Of a stretch of DNA of 64,000 bases, positions 34,116-44,839 are shown in pieces. Made by a program: the position numbers and the translations under genes. Positions within the stretch are counted from its first letter, which is position 1. Every line of letters starts with the position of its first letter. The notes below the pieces were generated by a model that saw only the letters and a program-made list of their open reading frames with translations, searched no databases and was not told the DNA's origin. This DNA comes from Angomonas deanei. Taxonomy: Eukaryota; Euglenozoa; Kinetoplastea; Trypanosomatida; Trypanosomatidae. Where the stretch lies: assembly GCA_903995115.1 (NCBI GenBank), contig LR877152.1, positions 558,001 to 622,000 of the forward strand. Reading direction: 5' to 3'.

Positions 34116-37100
34116 TTATAAATCACAATCACAGCCACAATAACATTTTGTATGCGACTGGAACCATTCCTCTATGTGCGCGGCATGACCGCCATGACCG
34201 CAACGCTGACAGGCGATAAAATAATGATGGATGTTCTTATTTTTAAAATTTAAATGATGATTATTATTTTGTAAAAAGGAATTTTCGTTACAGACAAAAC
34301 AGATTTTTGGCGTCGATTGATAAAGGATTTCATTTTTTAGGAATAAATTTTCATTTTTTTCATTTTTATTTTTATTATTTTCGTACAATTTTTTCAAATA
34401 AATACACAACTGTCTTTCTTTGATATGAAATTGATAAAATTTTAGAAAAAAGTGGAATAATCCTTCCACCACAGAAAAAAATAATAATGTAATATATTAT
34501 CATTTTCATTTTCCAAAAAATTTTCAAAATTTTCAAAATTATTATTATTTAATAATAAATAATTTGAAAATAGTGCAATGCCCAATTGAAAATCGCCTAA
34601 AGAATTAATTATATTATTTTGAAAATATTCCAAATTAGAATTATTTAAATTATTATTTTCCGAAATACCGTAAAATAAAATGAAAAATGCACTCGGAGAA
34701 ATCTCTTTTTTAGAAAATAAAGCATGTTGCATTATTTTATTTTTATTATTATTTTCAGAATTTAAATTATTATTATTATTATTTTCTTTTAATAATAAAT
34801 AAATGGCGGTTCGATCCCAAATTGGTAATAATAATAAAATATCATTTTCTAAAAATTTTTCATTATTATTTTCATTTTCAAAATAATCATAAATATAAGA
34901 AAATCCAACTTTTAAATAAAAAGAAAGGGAATTTAAAAATAATAATTCCATTGAATATTGTCTTAATATTTTAGAAATAAATGAAATATTATTATTATTT
35001 TCATTTTGATTATTATTATTTAAATGAAATAAATTCGCTAAAAATATATAATGGGTTTGAAATTTTGAAAATTTTTGTAATAATAATTTTACAGTTTCGA
35101 AATGGTGATAAAAAATGTGTAAACAAATACACCGTTCCACGACAGAAATTAAAAATGAAAATAATATTTCATTTTTTTCAAAATTATTATTATTGAATAA
35201 TTCAAAAATTGTATTTAACATTGTTTCTTCCTTTTTTGTGTTGGGAACAAAATTTAAAATTTCTAATAAAATGAATTTTTATTATTTTCATTTTCCAATA
35301 CGAAATCAAAAAAAGACGGCACATTTATTTTATGTTCATTATTTTCGTAATATTCTTTAAACGTAAAATAAAGTTGCCATAAAAAAGAATATTCTAATTC
35401 TGAAATTATAGTTTTATAATTATTATTATTTTGAAAAATATGAATGGGGAAAAATGTTATGTTTTGTGGAAATATTTCATTTATAATTTTTTTATTATTA
35501 TTATCTGAAAATAAATCACAAAATAAATTAAAATTCACATTTTCCAAAATTTTTAAAAAATCTTTGATGGAATTTAAATTTGAAAATGAAATTCTTTTTT
35601 TCATGATTTCATTCATTTTATTTTTTAAATTATTTTCATTATTATTATTATGAAAAGTAGTGGCAAAGACAGACGCCCCTCGTGCATAGAAAATACTTTT
35701 ATGATAATTATTTTCAGAACTATTATTATTATTTAAATGATGATTATTATTGATAAACGTTGTGGTTTTCACATTGGTTTCCACTGGAAAACATTTAATA
35801 GAATTCATCCCTGCATTATTATTATGATTTATATTATTTTCAAACACGACAATAAACGTCATTCCCTTTTCTCCTTTTTTTATTTTATTTTTTTGATTAT
35901 TTTTATTCTTATTTTGAAATAGTTCCGCCGCAATAACATCCTCCTGTAATGTCACTCTTTTTTTTGATAAATGATGACTCGCATAATAATAATTATTATT
36001 ATTTTCATTATTATTATTATTATTATTTTTACTTAGTAGAATATTCGTAGTGAGGGTGTTGATATCTAACCAGTTGAAATGATTATTGTTATAATTTTTA
36101 TTTTTTTTCCTTTTTTTATTTTCTTCATTTTTAATTTTATTATTTTCGGTTTCTTCGGATAAAGAAAGAACCGAAGTGGCCGCAGAAACATACTCAATAT
36201 CATAAAAATTATAATTATTATTATTATTATTATTATTATTAATTTTTATTTTTTGCGAAACTTCTAAATTATTATTATTATTTTCAATATCTAAAATATA
36301 AATAAAATTTCCCATCACAATACTCACTTGTAGTTCAATACTAAAACGCCACGTAAATGAAATATTATTAAAATTAAAATTATTATTATTATTTTCAGAA
36401 ATATTTTTATTTTTTGAAAACGTATCGACGGTATACTCCAAAACATGTAATAATTGTTTATTATTATTATTTTCAGATAATTCAAAAATATTAAATAAAA
36501 TAATATTATTCTCTTTAATGGTGAGAGAACCGATATAGTGCAGAATAGGATGACAGTAAAGAAATACTTGTTTTATATTATTTTCAAAATTAAAATTATT
36601 TTCATTTTCAGAACTATTATTATTATTATTATTTTCATGAAACGCAATGGAACAGAGCGGCTTTTCTAAAAAAAATAACTTTTCACTATTATTATTTTTT
36701 TCAGAATTATTATTATTATTATTATTTATCGATTGGAAACCGTATAAGTAGATATGATTATCGACAGAGGCCACCGCCGCAATACCAGGCAAAAAAGGAA
36801 AATAATCACTACTCACTAACTTTTTATTTTCAAAATTATTATTTTCAATATTTCTAAAATTATTATTATGATTCGTTTGATGTTTTGCCAAACACCGAAT
36901 AGAAATGCCCGTTTCCTCTTCACAGTGCGTACTGGCATCAAAAATATTATTATAATGATTATTTTTTAAATTTTTATTATTTTGTAAAGTTGAAAAATTC
37001 GATAATAATAATACTTCATACCACTCCGTGATGCCCTCTTCATAGCCGACTAAGATAAGAGGCGTGTCTCGCATCCATGTAATGGTAGAAATATGATTTT

Positions 37101-37425
37101 TATTTTTATTATTTTTTTCAAAATTTTCATTTTTAAAAAATAAAATGGTCTTGGTATCCATTATGATTAATGCCAGACGTCCTTCACGATTCCCAACACA
37201 GCACATGGTCGTACCACCCACGACAGCTTTGTTACTGACGGAAAAAAAATAATTTTGAAAATTAATATTATTATTATTATTATGATTTTGATTTTTATTT
37301 TCGGAAACGACGAATTGGGAAGGTAAATGCATTTGAAATTCTATTTTTACATTATTATTATTATTATCACTTTTTTTTTATTATTTTTTGGGTAATCGAC
37401 GGTAAAACAAGAAAGTATTAACGAT

Positions 37426-37457
<32 letters not shown>

Positions 37458-37517
37458 TTGATACGTGAGAGAGACAAAGCCGTTATGTGTGTCTGGCTGA
37501 CAGGAAAATAATTTCAT
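34116..37517 (-). CDS. GATOR2/SEACAT subunit, WDR59-like (WD40 plus C-terminal zinc module)
   Basis: Starts MKLFSCQPDTHNGFVSLTY. The N-terminal part has blade-like segments of a WD40 propeller (GGTTMCCVGNREGRLALIIMD, STITWMRDTPLILVGYEEGI, AAVASVDNHIYLYGF). A long mixed middle is full of Asn inserts, and the C-terminus has the diagnostic cysteine/histidine block ICFVCNEN...CQRCGHGGHAAHIEEWF followed by CYCGCDCDL. That CGHGGH-x-x-H-x-x-x-WF...C-x-C-x-C pattern is the RING-like end of WDR59/Sea3 and relatives, which form the GATOR2 (SEACAT) complex controlling TORC1 at the lysosome or vacuole. Phase changes occur near 37360, 35240 and 34460. Immediately downstream (in sense) of a second protein with the same type of zinc module. 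WDR24 is the main alternative identity. Confidence 0.6.
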
Positions 37518-37570
37518 TCTAAATAATAAAATAATAAAAAAGAGAGAAAAGGAAAATTGATATGGAATAC
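37518..37570 (-). promoter_or_regulatory. Splice acceptor one base before the start codon
   Basis: In the sense direction a pyrimidine tract (37535-37562, mixed C/T then T-rich) runs to AG at 37519-37520, leaving a single A before ATG. If this acceptor is used, the mRNA would have almost no gene-encoded leader beyond the spliced leader. Confidence 0.45.
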
Positions 37571-37658
37571 ACATTTTATATATCGTTTTTTTCAAGAAAC
37601 AAAAAAGGAAAGTAAAAAATATTTTAAATCTGAAAAAAATATAAAAAATCAGCTGCGC

Positions 37659-40600
37659 TTAAAGCGATGACAACGAGGACGACAATGAAGACGACAACTC
37701 CTCTTCACTTTCCGAATTTTCATTTTCATTTTTATCATTATTTTCAAAATTATTTTGATGATTATTATTATGATTATTATTGTTATTTTGACTACAATGA
37801 CAGACACAACTCTCCACTGGACATTTCTCGTGTTTTGAAAACCACTCCGCCATGTGAAAATAATGACCACCATGCAAACACAACGTACACCAGCAATAAT
37901 TATCATTATTATTTAAAATAATCGTATTATTATTATTATTATTATTATTTTTATTTTGATTGGTGAGACACATCTTGTTGTGTTTTATTTCAGAGCTTTT
38001 TAACCGCTCGCCGCAGACACAACACAAGGGCGTGTGGCCGTGGCGGCAATCGGGGTTACTACAATAATAAAATTCATTTTTTATCGTATCAAAATTTTTA
38101 TTATTTTGATTATTATTATTTTGATTACCGATAGAAGTAAAAGACATGGGATTCATTATTAATTTATTATTATTACTATTATTTAAAGTTTGATGATTAT
38201 TTTTTAAATTTTTTTGATTTTCATCATAAGGGTTGATGTGCATTGGCTGACTGCAGTTACACTTTAGTTCTACCTCTCTTCCTCGACTGCGGTGGGGAAA
38301 ATTATTTAATAATCTCTGAGAAATATTTTGAATAAATAATAATTTATTTTTATTATTATTATTATTGTCAGTAGGACAACACGAGCGGTATTGCGTTATT
38401 ATTATTTATAGTATTATTATTATTTTCATTTTTATAATTATTCTGATAAAATAATAACGATCCCTCCGCGGCGGCTCGCATTTCTAAAATTTGAATCATT
38501 TTTAGCGATTCTTTCGATTTTAATACATAAAATCCATTTTGTAATAAACATTCTTCCAAATAACATTTTTTTAAAAAAGAAAACATAAAATTTGGCGAAA
38601 ACAGTATTGGATTATTATTATTATTATTATTTTTAGAAATGGAATTTATTTGTAAAACATTTCCAAACAATAAAATATAATAATAGACGGTTTGTAAGTC
38701 TCCCGTCATGTCCAAGTACCGCTGGAGAGAGGCGCCCTCGGGGTGTACGCCTTCTACCACGGCGGCAATGAGTAACGAACAATGATGATAATTATTATTA
38801 TTATTATTTTCAAAATGATTTTGATATTGTTGTTTGACTAAATTTTGTAATAACAGCATTAAATTTTTTATATGGATGATATGATAGGCAGGTGGCAGCG
38901 TGACTTGCACCAGCATGGCGATGAGATCCGATACGTAATGATTTTTATGATGTTTATTTTTTTATTTTGAGAAAGGAGTGTTAAAAAATGATGAAAAAGG
39001 GTTTCGCTGAATTGAAACCGTTGTGCGGCGGAAAGTCGATCCAACGATAATAATTTACTATTATTTTCAGCATTATTTTCATTTTCAGAATTATTAATAA
39101 TATTTTCACTTTCGGTAGGAAGGATAGAAAGTTGTTCCACAAAGAATAACGCCAACGGAACCCAAAATGTCAAATTATGATTCTTATTTTCAACATTTTT
39201 AGTTTCAAAATTTTTAAAATTTTCATTTTTTATTTCTGCCATCGTTAATATCTGTAATGCAATCGTGACGTAGAACGGATGCATCGAATGATAATATAAT
39301 AATAAACTCGCCGCCGTTTTAAAATCTTCCAACACCATAAAAATAAAAAATTTTCGTTCAATCATTTCTTGAAAACTGTGCAGACCGATCCCGTCGCCTT
39401 CCTTGAAATAATATAAAATAGAATTTTCATTATTATTATCATTTTCATTTTTAGTATTAGGATTATGTTGCCAGCCGAGCGCCTTCAATAAAAAATTTCT
39501 TATTTTTCCAATGATATTATTTTCGCTCACATTCGCTTCTAAAAAATCATTTTTATGATGATTATTATTTTGATTTTGATTATTATTATTATTTAAAGTT
39601 TGAGGTAAGTGCCGTACAGAGCCTGGCACCCGCAGCGGCGCCCCGGCATATAACTTTGCTAAATTGCTATTCATCATTGTTTTTATTATGTTTTAAATGA
39701 TGAGTTTCATTTTTATTTTCTTTTTTTATTTCTTCCTCTTTTTGATACGTGTACGTTTCGTTACAAACTTCATTTTCTGCTAAATTTATTTTTTCACGAA
39801 TATTTTTTTCCGTCATACATAATTCTAAAATCCCTGGAACGGTCTTGGAGAGTGGTAAGACACCATGATAATTATTTTCTAACGTTTCATTTTCAAAATT
39901 ATTATTTTTATTTTTTTCATTTTCATCATTGTATAACAATACTGTTACCTGTCTCCCGTACTGTAAGACACTATACAACTCCCGGTCGATCCCTTCTTTT
40001 AATAACGAATGTAAAATTTCAGAAACGTGTTTTGAAAAAAAAGATTTATTATTATTATTATTATTTTGATAATTGAATAGTCGTGGAAAAAGTAGGGAAG
40101 ATCGATTAAAATAATGATGATGATTATTATTTTCATTATTGTTATTGGCGATACGATAAACGGTAGAACCAACCGACGTTATATAATTATGATGATTATT
40201 ATGATTTTGATTTTGATGATTATAATAAAATATATTTATTTTATTTTTATTATTATTATTTTCGGTAAGATAGGTACGAAACAGTTTTATATTATTACTA
40301 TGATCTTTACTTAATAGTAATAAATAATTATTATTGTTGTTGAATTCTCCTTTTTTTATAATAGAATGATGATTATTTTCGTTTTCCTGAAAAAAAAAGG
40401 TTTGAATGCCCAAAAATAGGAAATAAAGATTCATTTTTACAGATAATTTCACCTTTTAATAATAAATTATTATTATGTTTCGTTTTTATAGTATTATTAT
40501 TATTATTTTCATTATTGACATCACTTTCTAACATCATTTCTCTCTCCAAAGCAGAATTAATAGTTTTATTATTATTATTTTCCATTTTTTTCATTTCCTT

Positions 40601-41550
40601 CGATAAATTATATTTTAATATCGGTTTTATCTTTTTCGGAAACAAATAATAAACACAAATCATTTTTATGATTCGCCCAACACACTAAGTTTTGAATATT
40701 ATTATTATTATTTATCATTATTTTATGGAATATCGGAGTAGAAATAGAAATTTTCAAGTCCCATAATTGCAACATTGTTTCATGATTATTATTATTATTT
40801 ATTAATGTTACAATAGAATGAGAATGAGTTGGCAGAAGGTAATATTATTATATGATGATTATTATTTTCGATTATATTTCCTAATGACTGAGGCAAGGAA
40901 AATTCAAAATTTTGATTATTTAAATGATTATTATTTTCTATTTCCTCTGTGAGATTTAATAATTGAATACCTTTTTGATCGGAATAAATAATTTCCATAT
41001 TATTTTTTTTATTATAATTTATAAAATAAATTTGATTTATTTTTCCAATAATACTTCTTTTGTAGAATGCTTCACAGTGTTGTCCGTGGACACGAAGAAG
41101 AGTAATTTCACTTTCAATTATCATTTCATTTTCATTATTTTCATTTTCATTTTTATTTTTTGAAATGAGTAAAATATCTTGCTGCGTGGGATGCCAGCCA
41201 CTACCACTAATATTAGAATAATGAGAAATCGGAAACATTTCAAAATGATTATGTTTATTTTTTTTATTTTTATTATTTTCATTTTCGGGGCTAAACTGAC
41301 AAATATAACTTACACTATTGTTCAACGAAACACAAAATATAATTTTATCGGTATTCGCGCTTAGTGACATAAAAACAATAGAGTCCGTAAAACGATACGC
41401 CAACACGGACGCCACTTGTTTTTTATTATTTTCCTTTTTTTCTATATTATTATTATTTTCATTATTATTATTTATTATATGAATGGTAATTCTATTCTCG
41501 ATAGCAGTAAGAAATATATTTTTTAACGAAACATGATTTAGTAAAAACAT
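37659..41550 (-). CDS. MIOS: GATOR2/SEACAT subunit, MIOS-like (WD40 plus C-terminal zinc module)
   Basis: Starts MFLLNHVSLKNIFLTAIENR. A WD40-like first third includes SGSGWHPTQQDILLISK and VASVLAYRFTDSIVFMSLS. A helical middle has PLRVPGSVRHLPQ, a QEMIERKFFIFMVLEDFKTAASLLLYYHS-type segment (shortened here by phase) and YLDMTGDLQTVYYYILL. The C-terminus carries CSNPDCRHGHTPLCCVCGERL and then YCWCTLCLHGGHYFHMAEWF with CPVESCVCHC, the MIOS/Sea4 zinc module, followed by an acidic Ser tail. MIOS is a scaffold of GATOR2, which relays amino-acid status to TORC1. Phase changes are visible near 40720, 40420, 39670, 38900 and 38300, all at AAT tracts or short homopolymers. A splice acceptor AG at 41556-41557 lies five bases before the start. 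Confidence 0.6.
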
Positions 41551-41735
41551 GAAATCTAATAAAAAAAATATTATGTTTTTTTTTGAGTGTTTCTGAAAAA
41601 GAAAAAAGAGAGAGAAAAAATAATAAAGTCAAATTAAAAACAGAAATGTAGCAGCCACAATAAAAAATAGCCAACAACAGAAAAAGTATTTCAAGAATCT
41701 AAAAAAAAAAAATACGATAAATATATATATTTTTT

Positions 41736-42974
41736 CTAATCGCTTTTTGATTTATCCATGGAAAATGCAGACGGACTATGCTGACTGCTCTCCTGTGCAA
41801 TAGGAGAAACCCCTGACGAGGGTAAATTATTTTCATTTCTGATTGGTGTTATATTATTATTATTATTATTATTTTCAGAAATATTATTATTATTATTTAT
41901 AGAAATGGAATGTTCTTGTAATAACGACAATAATCGTTGATTTTCCTTCTTTTCTTTTCGTAATTCGTCCTGTAAAGTTTGAATCACATTTTCTAATTGT
42001 TGAATTTTAATTTCATTTTCATTTTTATTATTTATATTTTTATTTTTGTTGGCAAATCTTTTTTCCAATTCTTCGGGAGAAATATTCTCGTCATCACTGT
42101 CCACCGCTCGTCCCGTATCCGTCGTTTTTTGTGTTTTATTTTCATTTTCATTTTCAAATTCCTCGTTAAAATTTTGAAATAATTGATTCACTTCTTTATT
42201 TCCGGTCATGATGGCATGGTCGACGTTTTCCATGAAGGCACTAGCGGCGGTGAGCATTCTTTTCGCGAGCGCCTCGTGTGGTTTTATTTCATTATTATTA
42301 TTTTCATTTTCATTATTATTATTATTATTTTCATTTTCTAGCTCCACCGCTCGTTGGTGCTGAGACATGGCGCGCAGCTGGGCCAGACGGAAAAAGTAAC
42401 GATCAAAAAATAAATCCTCTGATAACGTTATTTTATTTTCATTTTCATTATTATTTTCATTTTCGTTATTTTTTGGAAAATTTTTCCCGTTAGGGGAAGT
42501 CTCCCTAGGGCTGACGGCAGCCCCGACATAATGCATATACTTTGCGAGCACGACTTCACTGTAGTCTAGCAAGCGCTGTCTGGCAGCGTCCAGGGGCTCA
42601 TTTTCATAATGATTTTGATTATTATTATTATTTTCATTTTCATTGTTATTATTTTGTCGTTCTTGCACGTGTTGTGAGCTGTACGGACTCTGCACTTTCC
42701 AGATCAAAAAAACGCGTTCTTCCTCGTCTGAGAACGGTTTTATATACGTATTATCGTCATTTTGAAAATTTAATAAGGTTTCCTCGGATATAATATTTTC
42801 CTGATTGTTATTATTTTCTGGGAGTGCTTCATCCCCAGCGTAGACGTCGCCTCGCCCAACGACGTCGGCGGCAATTTTATTCACAAACGAAAGAAGATTG
42901 TCGGACTCGACGGAAAATTCTTTTTTTAGATTTTCAGCGAATTCGGAGAAATCTTTTGAAAAAGCGGACCACAT
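41736..42974 (-). CDS. BSD-domain-like protein with coiled coil
   Basis: 412 residues in one intact frame, notable in this block. Starts MWSAFSKDFSEFAENLKKEF. A short stretch, LSEDLFFDRYFFRLAQLRAMSQHQRAVE at about residues 185-212, has the FxxRYFFRLxxL pattern of BSD domains, found in TFIIH p62 and in synapse-associated/BSDC1-type proteins. The N-terminal amphipathic start and DEEERVFLIWK segment fit the latter type better. A probable coiled coil follows near residues 325-360 (IQQLENVIQTLQDELRKEKK), and the tail is Ser-rich and disordered. Function in kinetoplastids is not known to me. Asn runs interrupt linkers rather than the BSD-like core. Confidence 0.5.
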   Translation of the reverse strand: MWSAFSKDFSEFAENLKKEFSVESDNLLSFVNKIAADVVGRGDVYAGDEALPENNNNQENIISEETLLNFQNDDNTYIKPFSDEEERVFLIWKVQSPYSSQHVQERQNNNNENENNNNNQNHYENEPLDAARQRLLDYSEVVLAKYMHYVGAAVSPRETSPNGKNFPKNNENENNNENENKITLSEDLFFDRYFFRLAQLRAMSQHQRAVELENENNNNNNENENNNNEIKPHEALAKRMLTAASAFMENVDHAIMTGNKEVNQLFQNFNEEFENENENKTQKTTDTGRAVDSDDENISPEELEKRFANKNKNINNKNENEIKIQQLENVIQTLQDELRKEKKENQRLLSLLQEHSISINNNNNISENNNNNNNITPIRNENNLPSSGVSPIAQESSQHSPSAFSMDKSKSD

Positions 42975-43340
42975 TTCTTATTTTTGTGTTTTTTTGTTAG
43001 AAATAAAAAAAAAAATTATCTATTCTATCTTTTTTTTTTTTGTGGATGGAAATAAAACTTAAAAATTGTGTAGAGAGGCAATAATAGTATGTCTTTTTAT
43101 TTTTGGGGGATTTACAGAGTTCCTATCATTCATATACAAAAACAAAAACAAGCGAGAAATATTTTTTTTTTTTCTGAAACACTTTTTTTTTTTTTTTAGG
43201 AGTACTAATATATTTATGAGAGGTCGATAGAATCATCTTTCGTCATCCTAAACCGTGAAATACGCAGCAGCGGAACAAAAAAAAAAAAAAACAATAATTC
43301 AGTTATTATTATTTTTCTTTTTTTAATTTATTATTATTAT
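42975..43340 (-). other. Spacer between NPL4 and the BSD-like gene (366 bases)
   Basis: No gene seen. In the sense direction it begins with the 3' end of NPL4, whose stop is followed by AATAATAATAA, and ends in an A-rich leader before the BSD-like start. Homopolymers of 10-14 bases lie at 43031, 43168 and 43186, and an A15 run at 43278. Pyrimidine tracts in the sense direction near 43010 and 43278 are candidate splice signals. Confidence 0.5.
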
Positions 43341-44665
43341 TTATTCCCCCATATACTGGGATAGCATAAATTCATAATTTTTGACTTCCGTCGTCTCCGC
43401 CTTGAGACGCACCCCTTCGATCAACAACGGCATATCATCGGTAATCGAAAAATATTCCGCTAAAAACAACAAGACATGAAAATCAGCCACTTTTTCTACA
43501 AATTTTTTCCCTTTCCGCTTCGGATCGTTGAGAAAGTTTTTTCAAATTTTCAAACGTGGGTGGCTCCATGCCAGGGCGATTGCGTCGCACAAACAAGTTC
43601 GTAATAATATTGGAATCGAACTGGACAACGGCGATATAAGAAGAGAACCAACGTGTGTCCACGCAGTGATGGGGTTCTAGCGCGGCATATTTCATTTTTC
43701 CATTCATGGCGTCTGTTTTTTCTTCCGCAATTTGCAGTGGGGTGTCACAGTAGACATATTTGGCGAGTTGTACGTCTTTTAAGTGCGCGTTGGGGTCGTC
43801 GACGTCGATAACTTCATTTTCATTTTTCTTTTTTTTATCTTGGTGATGTGGCGAGCTGTTCGCACTGCTACCATGATTTAAATATATGTGGATCATCCTC
43901 CTTCATGGCTTGCTTCACCACCTCCACCGGGCGCGTGTTTTCTTTGAGTTGTCCTAACTTGAAATAATCCTGACACAGCGAGGAGGACTGCCACGCCAGG
44001 CACTCCACCACCCCATCTGTTGTGTTAGGGGCAATCGTCAGTAACACACACTCCCTCCCATACTTGCACTGCTCTCGTGTCATCAGTAAACACTCTCGAC
44101 TGCTGAGTTGCATCTCGGAAGGATCGCGCGGGGGGTGACTCACGATGGCACCGACTCGACGGAATCCTAACAGTTTCGCGACGGCGTCTGCTTTTTCTAG
44201 AAATGGATCGGGAAGTTCCTCAAAGGTAAACGGCGTCCCGTTCTGCTCTGGTTCATAAATACAATGCACTTCAATTTCTTTTTGTTCCACATTGTATTTC
44301 CCGTAGAGATAACCAAAACGTTGTAGTTGGTAGTCGCGCTGTTGCACAAAACTTTGAAAAATATTCAGCGCGGTGGCGTCCGCTCGCACCTTTAAGGTAT
44401 GCGCACTTTCCCATTTGACAATTTTAGAATTTGCCGCTCGCCTGGCGACGTCACTGCTGACGACATTCCCGTCGATAATGACATTTCCAATATATTTTAA
44501 CGCTTCGTGGTGGTGGTACAGGCCGGTGGCAGGGCAGATACTGATTTTCTTGATGATGGTTTCCTTGCACTGGGGGCATACCTCCTGGTGAGGACGCTCC
44601 TCCGGGTGAAGCTGGAGGTATTGCTGGTGTTTGGCGGCACGGAGGGCACGTAGCTTGTCGTCCAT
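43341..44665 (-). CDS. NPL4: NPL4 (Cdc48/p97 ubiquitin-recruiting cofactor), two phase breaks
   Basis: NPL4 with UFD1 brings ubiquitylated substrates to the Cdc48/p97 unfoldase. Starts MDDKLRALRAAKHQQYLQ. Near residue 30 a CPQC-x-x-x-I pair opens the NPL4 zinc finger. Then come FQSFVQQRDYQLQRFGYLYG, VHCIYEPEQNGTPFTFEELP and LLGFRRVGAIVSHPPRDP, which match the MPN-like NPL4 core (GYLxGxY, EPxQ, LGxxxVGxI). The catalytic JAMM residues are absent, as in all NPL4. The frame changes near 43880 (in an ATATATTT stretch) and at a six-A run, 43537-43542; with five As the ending reads through KFVEKVADFHVLLFLAEYF to MLSQYMGE and a TAA at 43341. Core conservation argues for a working gene. Confidence 0.85.
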
Positions 44666-44839
44666 TTTTTTTGTTTGTTTTTATGCTTTTTAAAAAAAAT
44701 GAGAATTTCACTATTTTTGGATTCTTTTTTGTAGAAATAAAGAAAGAAATGGAATGAACAATACTGGAAGAATAAAATAAAATTAAAAAAAAGTGTGTAA
44801 GTATCATTTTTAAAAATATTATGAGAACTACCGATATTA

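Noticed and set aside
21713-43000. Reassigned stop codons (as in Blastocrithidia) to explain interrupted frames
   Set aside because: Intact genes use the standard code with normal stops, and conserved sequence resumes in a different phase, not beyond an in-frame stop.
21713-43000. Ordinary spliceosomal introns at AAT tracts
   Set aside because: No GT-AG borders in the sense direction. The frequent TTTTCAG on the plus strand is just the reverse complement of Ser-Glu-Asn codons.
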